The position numbers and the translations under genes were made by a program. From Planctomycetota bacterium (GTDB lineage Bacteria > Planctomycetota > Phycisphaerae > Phycisphaerales > SM1A02), in the NCBI GenBank assembly GCA_027295365.1, contig JAPULD010000087.1:1-10138 (forward strand): a stretch of 10,138 bases of DNA, read 5' to 3'. A model generated the notes under the pieces. It did no database searches. It worked only from the letters and a program-made list of their open reading frames with translations, and had not been told where the DNA came from. Position 1 is the first letter of the stretch; each line of letters begins with the position of its first letter. Shown here one piece after another: positions 1 to 6,647 of the stretch.

Positions 1-1212
1 ACCGCAGCCGTCCTACTGTCTCCAACCGACGCCTTGGGCCAATGCGCCCCCATTGATTTTGAGGATTTACCCCTGGGGACACTCATCACCACCCAGTATC
101 CAGGGGTCACCTTCTCAGCCTTCGACAACGATTGCGGCACCGTCGATCTCTACCTCGGTACGCCCACCAACGGGACCAGTTCCGGGACTCGAGCCCTCTT
201 GATCGAGGACGGCTGTTTCGAGTTTTCCGAAGAATGGATCCGGATGGATTTCGACAACGATCAGTCGCTGGTCGAATTCACGATGGGCGATCCGATCGGA
301 CCCGGGGGGATCGTTTACAACATCAATGCGTACAACAGTGGCGGAGGATTGGTCAGCACACAATCGATCACCTCCGGCCCGGGTGTTCGCACCTACGTGC
401 GCGTTGGCTCGTCCGGCGGTCCGACTAACATCGCTCGCATTGATCTCTTGAGTCCAATCAGCTTTTCGGAAGGCCTCGACGATCTTCGCTTCAGCATCGA
501 CGACACACCCCCGATCGCCGAGATCGATTCGCCGGGTTTCCTGAGTTGTGCGTGTGGTGTAATCAGCATCATCGGCACGGCAAACGATCCGGACGGTACC
601 TATGAACAGGATTGGCTGCATTATCGAAAGGTCAACGCCGACCCGATCGATCCATGGATTCTCATTGGTTCGTTTGTCGCACCGGCCGTCGGGACGTTGT
701 ACACGTGGGACACGTCGAGCATCCCTCACGGCACGTACTACCTGCGACTGACGGTTCGCAACGTTTGTGGCATGGAATCGTCGGACGTCACCGCGGTGCG
801 GGTCGATCACAATCCGCCTTCACTCAACATCGCAAGCCCGTTTGACGGCGAGACCGTGTGCGGTGAAGTCTGCTTCGAAGGCTCCGCGTCCGATCCCTGC
901 ATGTCGGGCTGGTCCCTGGAGTATCGAGCCGTCGGCACGAACGATCCGTGGACCACGATCAACACCGGCAACGGCACCGAGCATTGCAAGCTGGGCGTGT
1001 GGGACACAGTGACCGACGGCATCGCGGACGGCCAGTACGAGATTCGACTCTACGCCATCGATCTCTGCGGCAACGAGGCCGAGTTGATCATCACAGTCGC
1101 CGTCGATAACTCCGGTTGGTGCGAGTGCACGCCCGACATCGACGGCAATGGCGTGGTCGATGTCGAGGATCTGCTGGATCTTCTCGCCGCCTGGGGGACG
1201 GTCTTCCCCTGA
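1..1212 (+). CDS. Secreted Ig-like protein with C-terminal half-dockerin, 5'-partial
   Basis: The frame is open from base 1 with no convincing start, so the gene begins upstream. The first visible residues (TAAVLLSPTDALG, then QCAPID) read like the end of a Sec signal peptide with cleavage near the Gly-Gln step. Numbering from base 1, residues about 18-165 are a beta-rich domain opening with a FEDLPLGT...TQYPGVTFS pattern common in exported planctomycete and PEP-CTERM proteins. Two Ig-like repeats follow (about 170-269 and 271-369), each starting PP-(I/L)-x-I-(D/A)-SP and each with a G-x-Y-x-(L/I)-R-L strand. The tail (bases about 1129-1197) holds one EF-hand-like loop, DIDGNGVVDVEDLLDLL, resembling half of a dockerin type I module. 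Many cysteines suggest disulfides outside the cytoplasm. Its role (surface structure, adhesion or carbohydrate contact) is not decided by the sequence. The TTG at 34 is in frame but falls inside the signal peptide and is unlikely to be the start. Confidence 0.85.
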   Translation, partial: TAAVLLSPTDALGQCAPIDFEDLPLGTLITTQYPGVTFSAFDNDCGTVDLYLGTPTNGTSSGTRALLIEDGCFEFSEEWIRMDFDNDQSLVEFTMGDPIGPGGIVYNINAYNSGGGLVSTQSITSGPGVRTYVRVGSSGGPTNIARIDLLSPISFSEGLDDLRFSIDDTPPIAEIDSPGFLSCACGVISIIGTANDPDGTYEQDWLHYRKVNADPIDPWILIGSFVAPAVGTLYTWDTSSIPHGTYYLRLTVRNVCGMESSDVTAVRVDHNPPSLNIASPFDGETVCGEVCFEGSASDPCMSGWSLEYRAVGTNDPWTTINTGNGTEHCKLGVWDTVTDGIADGQYEIRLYAIDLCGNEAELIITVAVDNSGWCECTPDIDGNGVVDVEDLLDLLAAWGTVFP

Positions 1213-1278
1213 TCGCCGACCGGGAAGGAAGGAGCCTGCCTCCCAGAACATAGGGAAGGGGAGCTGGCAGGAAATTGC

Positions 1279-1310
1279 ACAACGCCCGCGGTGAATGCCG
1301 TGGGCGTTGT
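1279..1310. terminator. Strong stem-loop between convergent genes, probable bidirectional terminator
   Basis: The arms ACAACGCCCGCGGT (1279-1292) and GCCGTGGGCGTTGT (1297-1310) pair over 14 positions, two of them G-T wobbles, around the four-base loop GAAT. On the + strand it is followed by CATTTTCC, and on the - strand by GCAATTTCC, both short and impure T tracts. It sits 66 bases after the + gene stop and just past the stop of the - strand permease remnant. Its position and strength suggest termination from both sides; the weak T tracts keep confidence moderate. Confidence 0.6.
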
Positions 1311-1322
1311 CATTTTCCTGAA

Positions 1323-1406
1323 TCAATCGGTCCGCAGGGCTTCCATCGGATCTACACGAACTGCGCGCAACGCAGGAACCAGCCACGAGGAAAAAGTGCT
1401 CGTCAG
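1323..1406 (-). pseudogene. C-terminal remnant of an ABC transporter permease (MacB/FtsX type)
   Basis: Read on the - strand, this stretch is open for 27 codons and ends at TGA (1323-1325). The last 20 residues begin WLVPALRA and end RAVRVDPMEALRTD. The pattern P-A-x-R-A-x-R-V-D-P-M-x-A-L-R is the characteristic extreme C-terminus of FtsX-domain permeases of macrolide-exporter type (MacB and related orphan permeases), where the last membrane helix is followed by this cytoplasmic tail. The frame meets a TGA at 1407-1409, so the helices and the rest of the protein (normally 400-800 residues) are absent. The remnant lies directly against the stop of the upstream TPR-like gene, and a stem-loop follows it, as if that were the lost gene's terminator. 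Deletion of the gene body is the simplest explanation. The short length limits certainty. Confidence 0.6.
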
Positions 1407-2503
1407 TCATTGTGCACAAGCAGCGTGTCCAGAATCGAAGCCAGCCGTGCGCGCACGGAATCGGATTGGTCGAGGGAATTGTCTTGGCCCGAGAGGTCCA
1501 ATTGTCGCGACAGGACAATCCTCGTCGCCTTGTCGGGCTTCAGCTTCGCGATGATGGAGTCGTCGATCAGGATCGCTCGTTGTAGAACATTTTCCGCCGA
1601 TTCAAATTCACCTTGCAGGATCTTGACGAGACCGTAGCCTCCCATGGCCATCGCGCCATCGTCTTCATCGAGACTGAGATCCTGAAAGTCCCGAGCCGCG
1701 AGGTCGTACTCCCCCACCGCCAGACGCTTCCACGCCTGCTCGAGGCGATCACCGGGCGATGTTGAATCCTCAATCGGGACACTGGTGATGATTTTCGAGA
1801 TGGTGCCATCGGGATTGATGATGGTTTGCACGATCACGCGTTGCGTCGCCTTGCGATCAACGGCCTGGACGTTCAGCGCGACCATCTCGATGGCTTCCGG
1901 ACTTCGAGGAGCCTCTTTCGCGCGAAGAATCGGCGGAGGGTTTCTCTCCCAGACCGGGACGGGAGGGCTGTATCCATACCCGCCACCCGGTTGGATGAGA
2001 TATGGATCAACCTGGTACACCGGACGAAGATCGGAATAGAACCCCGTCGGTCCCTGAGGGTAGCGGCGGGGATACGCATAACTGATCGTCACGCTCCGAT
2101 TCTTTCCCTTGCCCCTTCGATTTTTCCGGGCATGCCCCTTGCCGGCCTTGCCTTGTCCGGCCTTGCCTCGACCAGGTTTCCCACGCCCCCGCGTGACACT
2201 TCGGTCGTACCGTATGGTTGTGCTCACCGGATAGCCATCGTAGGACGCCGCCAATCGTTGCTGGTAATGCCTGGAGGACCGGAAGATGTTGCCCAGGGGA
2301 CTGGCGTGACGCGAACTTCGAAAGATGTTGTGATTCGAGTTTCGGTATCGATAGTCGTAGGCATGCCGCATCAATCGCTCGGCTTCGCCCCTGACGTAGC
2401 CAGAACCATATTGCCTCGCCGCCACCTCGGACGACATGCCATACAACAGTCCCATGACCAGCCCCAGGCTGGCCGCCTGCATCAACATATTCCTGTTATT
2501 CAT
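1403..2503 (-). CDS. Exported basic, low-complexity protein with C-terminal TPR-like region
   Basis: This is a 366-residue protein of unknown function. The start at 2503 is chosen over a longer frame opening at 2527 because AGGAGG lies six bases upstream and the signal peptide then begins at residue 1: MNNR, a hydrophobic core at about 7-24, and a likely cut after AA near residue 29. Residues 30-100 are Arg/Tyr-rich and contain NIFRSSRH twice (59-66 and 72-79). Residues 105-137 are a very basic Gly/Lys/Arg stretch with a five-residue repeat. A Pro/Tyr/Gly-rich part (145-195) follows. Residues about 205-245 look like a small beta unit (VQTIINPDGTISKIITSVPI). The last 110 residues are helical and TPR-like: LEQAWKRLAVGEYDLAARDFQDLSLDEDD, then a second helix pair around LVKILQGEFESAENVLQRAILID. 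The basic region could bind polyanions at the cell surface, but that is a guess. No enzymatic motif is seen. Confidence 0.85.
   Translation of the reverse strand: MNNRNMLMQAASLGLVMGLLYGMSSEVAARQYGSGYVRGEAERLMRHAYDYRYRNSNHNIFRSSRHASPLGNIFRSSRHYQQRLAASYDGYPVSTTIRYDRSVTRGRGKPGRGKAGQGKAGKGHARKNRRGKGKNRSVTISYAYPRRYPQGPTGFYSDLRPVYQVDPYLIQPGGGYGYSPPVPVWERNPPPILRAKEAPRSPEAIEMVALNVQAVDRKATQRVIVQTIINPDGTISKIITSVPIEDSTSPGDRLEQAWKRLAVGEYDLAARDFQDLSLDEDDGAMAMGGYGLVKILQGEFESAENVLQRAILIDDSIIAKLKPDKATRIVLSRQLDLSGQDNSLDQSDSVRARLASILDTLLVHND
2129..2188 (-). repeat. 15-bp period repeat encoding GxGK(A/P)-type pentapeptides
   Basis: Within the exported basic protein, four successive pentapeptides read GRGKP, GRGKA, GQGKA, GKGHA. 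At DNA level the core CCGGCCTTGCC (+ strand) occurs at 2142-2152 and again at 2157-2167, exactly 15 bp apart. This suggests expansion by slippage or unequal exchange that keeps the reading frame. Confidence 0.7.
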
Positions 2504-2509
2504 CGTTCG

Positions 2510-2515
2510 CCTCCT
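2510..2515 (-). promoter_or_regulatory. Shine-Dalgarno AGGAGG fixing the start at 2503
   Basis: On the - strand AGGAGG is followed by the six bases CGAACG and then ATG. This near-perfect site decides for the ATG at 2503 over the longer frame, which opens at 2527. Confidence 0.85.
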
Positions 2516-2524
2516 GCACCTGAT

Positions 2525-2550
2525 CACGATCGTGGCCTGGCCCGAGTATA
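2525..2550 (-). promoter_or_regulatory. Candidate -10 and leader palindrome for the exported TPR-like gene
   Basis: On the - strand TATACT (2545-2550) matches five of six bases of a sigma-70 -10 box, with only a poor -35 (TTCAGG, 18-bp spacer). Transcription would begin near 2538, giving a leader of about 35 bases with the AGGAGG site. A perfect 10-bp palindrome, CACGATCGTG (2525-2534), lies just inside the predicted transcript, a usual place for a repressor operator. Both calls rest on pattern only. Confidence 0.35.
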
Positions 2551-2711
2551 TCCCAAGCGTGCCGCGTCCCTGAACAAGACACTCATCCGGCAGTCAAATT
2601 CCACGCTTTCATAATGATCTCACACAAACGTACTCAAACAAGTGAAAAATGGAGTTCCTCATGAATACAAGGCAATCGAAAAAGAATGCGACTGCCTGAA
2701 AAGTGGCATCC

Positions 2712-2717
2712 TATAAT
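2712..2717 (+). promoter_or_regulatory. moaA: Candidate -10 box (TATAAT) for moaA
   Basis: A perfect TATAAT lies 48 bases before the moaA start in a relatively AT-rich part of the divergent intergenic region. No good TTGACA-like box is found 16-18 bases upstream, so the promoter would be weak, activator-dependent or of extended type. Transcription would start near 2724 with a leader of about 40 bases. No molybdenum cofactor riboswitch-like fold was recognised in that leader. Confidence 0.4.
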
Positions 2718-2765
2718 CGAGGCCAATAAACCTCTTTCCACAGCTAATTGTGAACCGGAACATCC

Positions 2766-3839
2766 TTGTCTACCTCCCTGCCCATCTTCAATGCAACCTC
2801 CAACGACGCCACGCCGCCCCCGGCGGCTCCGGACGAGTCGCGCGCCTCGAACCACCTCCTCGATTCGCATGGTCGGGTCATTCGCGACCTGAGGCTCAGC
2901 ATCACCGATCGCTGCAACTACCGTTGCATCTACTGCATGGACCCCGACTTTCGATACATGCCCAAGCGGGAACTGCTCAGCTTCGATGAGTACATCACCC
3001 TCGCCCGGATATGCGTAGGCCTGGGAGTGGAGAAACTGCGGATCACGGGGGGCGAGCCGACCATGTACTCAAGGCTCAACGAGTTGATCGACGAGTTGGG
3101 ACAATTGCCGATCCGGGACCTGGCCATGACGACCAACGGGTCGTTACTGGAGACCAAGCCCCTGGCGCGTTGGCGCAAGGCGGGGCTGCATCGAATTACG
3201 CTCAGCCTTGATAGCCTCGATCCCGACAAGGTGAAGGCCATCACCCGCACCAAGACCTCTGCGGACACTGTCGTGCGCGCAATCGAGCTGGCCCGAGAGG
3301 CCGGGTTCGATCCCATCAAGGTCAACTCGGTGGTGATGAAGGACGTCAATGACAATGAGCTGGCAGACTTCGCCGACTTCGCGAGAACGCATGACATCGA
3401 CATGAGGTTCATCGAATTCATGCCCCTTGATTCGAGCCATGCGTGGGAACGAAGCAAGGTGATCACGGCCGACCAGATCATCGAGGCGATCAGCGCACGA
3501 CACGAACTCGTGCCCATCAAGGGCAACGATCCGCATTCGACTTCCCTGAACTTCACGTTCGCCGATGGGGCCCCGGGACGGATCGGCATCATCGCCCCGG
3601 TCTCGCGCCCCTTTTGCGGCGCGTGCAGCCGCCTGCGCATCACCGCGGATGGCAAGATCCGCCCCTGCCTCTTCAGCCATCAGGAATGGGACATCCGCCC
3701 CGTCCTCAGGCGAGGGGGCTCCGACGAGGACATCATCGCGTTCCTTCAGGATGCAACCTGGACAAAGAAAAAGGGACATGGCATCAGCGAAGCCGGCTTT
3801 ACCCAGCCCAGCCGCACGATGTCGGCCATCGGGGGCTGA
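2766..3839 (+). CDS. moaA: GTP 3',8-cyclase MoaA (radical SAM, molybdenum cofactor synthesis)
   Basis: MoaA, with MoaC, converts GTP to cyclic pyranopterin monophosphate, the first step of molybdenum cofactor synthesis in the cytoplasm. The 357-residue product has the radical-SAM cluster motif C50-x3-C54-x2-C57 (CNYRCIYC), the SAM-binding GGEP at 95-98, and a C-terminal second cluster motif C284-x2-C287-x13-C301 (FCGAC...RPC). It ends in the conserved Gly-Gly (MSAIGG), whose tail reaches the active site in known MoaA. The start is TTG at 2766: an in-frame stop lies at 2751 and no ATG or GTG precedes the conserved core, so the first 35 residues (Ser/Pro/Ala-rich) are a poorly conserved extension and the ribosome site is weak. 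No other moa or moe gene is in the window. The next gene follows after 65 bases on the same strand and may be co-transcribed. Confidence 0.95.
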   Translation: MSTSLPIFNATSNDATPPPAAPDESRASNHLLDSHGRVIRDLRLSITDRCNYRCIYCMDPDFRYMPKRELLSFDEYITLARICVGLGVEKLRITGGEPTMYSRLNELIDELGQLPIRDLAMTTNGSLLETKPLARWRKAGLHRITLSLDSLDPDKVKAITRTKTSADTVVRAIELAREAGFDPIKVNSVVMKDVNDNELADFADFARTHDIDMRFIEFMPLDSSHAWERSKVITADQIIEAISARHELVPIKGNDPHSTSLNFTFADGAPGRIGIIAPVSRPFCGACSRLRITADGKIRPCLFSHQEWDIRPVLRRGGSDEDIIAFLQDATWTKKKGHGISEAGFTQPSRTMSAIGG

Positions 3840-3904
3840 GCCAGAACCATACACTTTTGATCTCACTCGATGATCGTGTCGATGCATCCATTCTTGAGAA
3901 CGGC

Positions 3905-4948
3905 ATGACAGAAGAAAGGAACAATCTGAACTTGGCGTCCAAGTCTGGAGCTCAAACCAGGAAACGTGGAGAAGCCATCACAGTCCGCGCCGTCATTGGC
4001 GGCTTCCTCATGGGTCTCGCCAACCTCGTGCCGGGCATCTCGGGCGGCACCATGCTGCTGGCGGTGGGCATCTACCCCCAGTTCATCAATGGGGTGGCGG
4101 AAGTCTCCACGTTCAAGTTCAAACCCAGGACGATTCTGCTGCTTGCATGCGTGGTGGGAGGAGCCTCGATTGCGATCGTTGGCTTTGCAGGACTCGTCGG
4201 CAATCTCGTCATCCATCAGCGCTCGTTGATGTACGCCCTGTTCATCGGTCTCACGCTGGGGGGTGCGCCCATCCTCTGGAGGATGCTCAGACCCGTCGAT
4301 CCGGTCGTCGTTGTTGCCTCCATCGTCGGTATCGGGATCATGGCACTCATCGCGGCCATCGATCCTGGCTCCTCGGTCGCTTCGTCAGACGGATCTCGCC
4401 AATACGCCATGCTCCTCCTGGCCGGCATCGCGGGGGGCTCGGCCATGATTCTCCCCGGTGTCTCGGGGGGCTATCTCCTGCTCATCCTGGGCCAGTATGT
4501 GCTCATTCTCACCGCAATCGGCGATGCAAAGGATGCGGTCAGAGCCCAGGACTGGGCCAGCGTGATGGCCTCGATGCATGTCTTCGTACCCCTGGGCATT
4601 GGCGTGCTCGTGGGCATCGTGGGCGTGAGCAACCTCGTCAAGATCCTGCTTGAGAAATTCGAACGCGCCACGCTGGGCGTGCTGCTGGGTCTCCTGCTGG
4701 GGGCGGTCATCGGCCTCTGGCCATTCCAGGAATCCGTGCCCCCCCAGATCGGCAACACAATCAAGGGCATCATGCTCGAGACGCAGATCATGGTTGATGA
4801 GGTCGAGGCCAAGGACTGGGCCCCCAGGACCTTCACCCCCACGACCATTCAGGCCTTCATCGTGCTAGGCGTGATCGTGCTCGGATTCGCCATGTCCACG
4901 GGAATCGCTCTGCTGGGGGGCAAAAAGAACGAGTCCAGCCCCGAATGA
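3905..4948 (+). CDS. DUF368 membrane protein, probable undecaprenyl-phosphate translocase
   Basis: This 347-residue polytopic membrane protein belongs to the DUF368 family. Members called PopT have been shown to return undecaprenyl phosphate from the outer to the inner leaflet of the cytoplasmic membrane, recycling the lipid carrier of peptidoglycan and surface glycans. The family's hallmark internal duplication is visible: GFLMGLANLVPGISGGTML at 33-51 and GIAGGSAMILPGVSGGYLL at 174-192, each with a P-G-(I/V)-S-G-G loop. About eight to ten hydrophobic segments fill the protein, including 76-103, 108-126, 133-153, 166-205, 226-246, 256-273 and 315-337. The N-terminal 25 residues are hydrophilic. 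The start at 3905 is the only ATG near the family boundary; an in-frame TTG about 50 bases upstream is possible, since the SD is weak. The gene lies between moaA and a nucleotide-sugar dehydratase; the latter partnership makes sense for lipid-linked glycan assembly. Transport activity itself is inferred from the family. Confidence 0.9.
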   Translation: MTEERNNLNLASKSGAQTRKRGEAITVRAVIGGFLMGLANLVPGISGGTMLLAVGIYPQFINGVAEVSTFKFKPRTILLLACVVGGASIAIVGFAGLVGNLVIHQRSLMYALFIGLTLGGAPILWRMLRPVDPVVVVASIVGIGIMALIAAIDPGSSVASSDGSRQYAMLLLAGIAGGSAMILPGVSGGYLLLILGQYVLILTAIGDAKDAVRAQDWASVMASMHVFVPLGIGVLVGIVGVSNLVKILLEKFERATLGVLLGLLLGAVIGLWPFQESVPPQIGNTIKGIMLETQIMVDEVEAKDWAPRTFTPTTIQAFIVLGVIVLGFAMSTGIALLGGKKNESSPE

Positions 4949-5004
4949 CTTTGATAAATCACCGGTAATGGTCGATGAATTCGATTCTTGGTGTCTCGAT
5001 GCAC

Positions 5005-5009
5005 AAGGA
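5005..5009 (+). promoter_or_regulatory. Shine-Dalgarno AAGGA favouring the start at 5017
   Basis: AAGGA is followed by seven bases and the ATG at 5017. The in-frame ATGs at 4975 and 4999 lack a comparable site, and the first Rossmann strand (RTAILIG) begins two residues after the ATG at 5017. Confidence 0.55.
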
Positions 5010-5016
5010 TCAATGT

Positions 5017-6486
5017 ATGCCCCGGACCGCCATTCTCATCGGACAACCCGAACTCTGTCGCCGGCTCGAGGAGCAACTGGATCTCCTGACCGACCGGCCC
5101 AAAACGATCGGCTGGATCGTCACGGGCGTAATTCCTGCGCAGAACATCAATCAATCAGGGTGTCAATTCCTGGGCTCGGTTGACCAGCTGGAAGATTCAA
5201 TCGAGAAGCATCAACCCGAGTTGGCGTTGATCTGTCTCCCCGCCGCGATGAATCAACAGGTCGTGTCCATCAGGACGCGGTTGCGAAAAATGGGCGTTCC
5301 CGATCGATACATGCCCACGCTGGAAGACCAACTCGAAGGCGTGGGACCTCGAACGCAAATCGAGATCGACCCGAGCGAGTTGATCGAGAGGGCCCCCCGT
5401 CAGATCGACGAAGCGGCCATCCGAAGCGTGATCGAGAACAAGATCGTCCTCATCACGGGAGCCGCCGGATCAATCGTCAGCGAGTTGGCGCGCATCTGCG
5501 CCACGTACGACCCCAAACGCATTCTGTTCATGGATCGCTCGGAAAACGCCTTGTTCGAGATCGATCGCCAAATCGCGCGATTGCATCCCAACCTTGAACG
5601 GAAGGCGATTCTGCATGACATCGTCGAAGCCGAGGAAACAAGACGTCTCTTTCACAAGCATCTGCCCCAGGTCATCTTCCACACGGCGGCCCACAAGCAT
5701 GTACCGATGATGGAAGACCATCCGGGAGCGGCGGTGGACAATAATTTCTTCGGGACGAAAGCCGTCGCCGACGCCGCCCACGCCTCGCGTGCCGAACGCT
5801 TCGTCATGATCAGCACCGACAAGGCGGTCAATCCCTCTTCGATCATGGGAGCGACAAAACGACTGGCCGAGCAATACGTGCAGTTCGTCAACCAGGAGCG
5901 AATCTCCGAGACGGCGTTTTCGATCGTGCGATTCGGCAATGTCCTCGGTTCATCGGGCAGCGTTCTGGAAACCTGGTCACAGCAGATCGCCCTAGGTGGG
6001 CCCTTGACCGTGACCGATGAGCGGATGACGCGATACTTCATGACCATTCCCGAGGCGGCGTCACTGGTGATCCAATCCGCGGCCCTGGTGGACGAAACCG
6101 CGGACCACGGCGAGGTCTTCTTGCTCGATATGGGCGACCCAGTGAACATTCTGGACCTGTCCAAGCGATATATTTCCATGCATGGGTTGGAGCCCTGGGT
6201 CCGAACGTCAACTGGCGAGAATCCGGCCTCTGGGCACCTGGAAATCGTGATAACCGGTGCACGACCCGGGGAGAAGCTGCATGAATCGCTGGCCTATGAC
6301 GCCGAGGCGATGAGGCCGACCCGGCATGGGGACATCAACATCTGGAGACTTGCCCCCCCAGATCGCCGATATATCGAGGAAGTCTTGAACAGGTTGAATC
6401 CACAAATGAGACCGACCGACCCTCAAATCCTGTCAGATCTGATCCGGAGCTTGATCCCGGAAATGGCGGCCCCGATTGCCGCCTAG
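5017..6486 (+). CDS. CapD/PglF-like UDP-sugar 4,6-dehydratase without membrane domain
   Basis: An extended short-chain dehydrogenase of the polysaccharide-synthesis group (CapD, PglF, WbpM), which dehydrates UDP-N-acetylhexosamines for surface or protein glycans. Counted from 5017 (489 residues), positions 1-125 form the nucleotide-binding-like linker domain that in PglF/WbpM lies between the membrane helices and the catalytic part. The catalytic Rossmann domain starts near 139 (KIVLITGAAGSIVSE). Catalytic residues fit PglF: T267-D268-K269, then M277-x3-K281, with Met replacing the usual Tyr of Y-x3-K. RFGNVLGS, RYFMTIPEA and RPGEKLHE are present. Two oddities stand out. The usual N-terminal membrane helices are absent, giving a soluble version. 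The third glycine of the cofactor loop T-G-x-x-G-x-x-G is Val154 (codon GTC, one base from GGC). The gene follows the DUF368 gene by 68 bases (26 from the alternative start at 4975). The exact sugar product cannot be told from sequence. Confidence 0.9.
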   Translation: MPRTAILIGQPELCRRLEEQLDLLTDRPKTIGWIVTGVIPAQNINQSGCQFLGSVDQLEDSIEKHQPELALICLPAAMNQQVVSIRTRLRKMGVPDRYMPTLEDQLEGVGPRTQIEIDPSELIERAPRQIDEAAIRSVIENKIVLITGAAGSIVSELARICATYDPKRILFMDRSENALFEIDRQIARLHPNLERKAILHDIVEAEETRRLFHKHLPQVIFHTAAHKHVPMMEDHPGAAVDNNFFGTKAVADAAHASRAERFVMISTDKAVNPSSIMGATKRLAEQYVQFVNQERISETAFSIVRFGNVLGSSGSVLETWSQQIALGGPLTVTDERMTRYFMTIPEAASLVIQSAALVDETADHGEVFLLDMGDPVNILDLSKRYISMHGLEPWVRTSTGENPASGHLEIVITGARPGEKLHESLAYDAEAMRPTRHGDINIWRLAPPDRRYIEEVLNRLNPQMRPTDPQILSDLIRSLIPEMAAPIAA

Positions 6487-6647
6487 AACTTCTTATCAAG
6501 TAAAGATTTACGAATATAGACCAATTTTTTGGCCTAAAAAGCCTTGCAGCCTTTCCCAAGGATCAGGAAGATACGCCGCTTAGTTGGAAAGCGAGCGTGC
6601 CCGTCAGATGATCTTGTCATGCGACGGACTCCTCGGAGAATCGACTT
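6487..6647. other. AT-rich intergenic gap, presumed promoter region of the next gene
   Basis: The first 60 bases are clearly more AT-rich than the surroundings. TTATCA (6493-6498) and TATAGA (6515-6520) are 16 bases apart and match sigma-70 boxes at four of six positions each, a weak candidate only. A 16-bp near-palindrome made of T and A runs around GGCC lies at 6525-6540. No gene, RNA or clear terminator was recognised. Confidence 0.3.

Noticed and set aside
820..1518. 232-codon open frame on the - strand across the convergent region
   Set aside because: It covers the secreted Ig-like gene antisense and ends within noncoding sequence; composition is that of a GC-rich shadow frame. The real - strand signal here is the permease tail in a different frame.
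2524..2586. Short - strand frame starting MSVLFRDAARLGY upstream of the exported TPR-like gene
   Set aside because: I considered it as the N-terminal half of the lost permease, which would mean the exported gene had been inserted into it. The similarity to permease N-termini is too weak and there is no ribosome site.
2661..2699. 12-codon frame MNTRQSKKNATA with GGAG six bases upstream
   Set aside because: It resembles a leader peptide before moaA, but the TATAAT box lies downstream of it, it has no regulatory codon run, and such short frames with a GGAG occur by chance.
3443..3904. Open extension upstream of the DUF368 start, overlapping moaA
   Set aside because: The residues are low-complexity His/Pro/Arg text from moaA in another frame; family similarity begins only after 3905.
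6525..6540. Near-palindromic T-run/GGCC/A-run sequence after the dehydratase gene
   Set aside because: As a terminator it would need a loop and a GC-rich stem followed by T; here the arms are only AT and the centre is GGCC with no loop.
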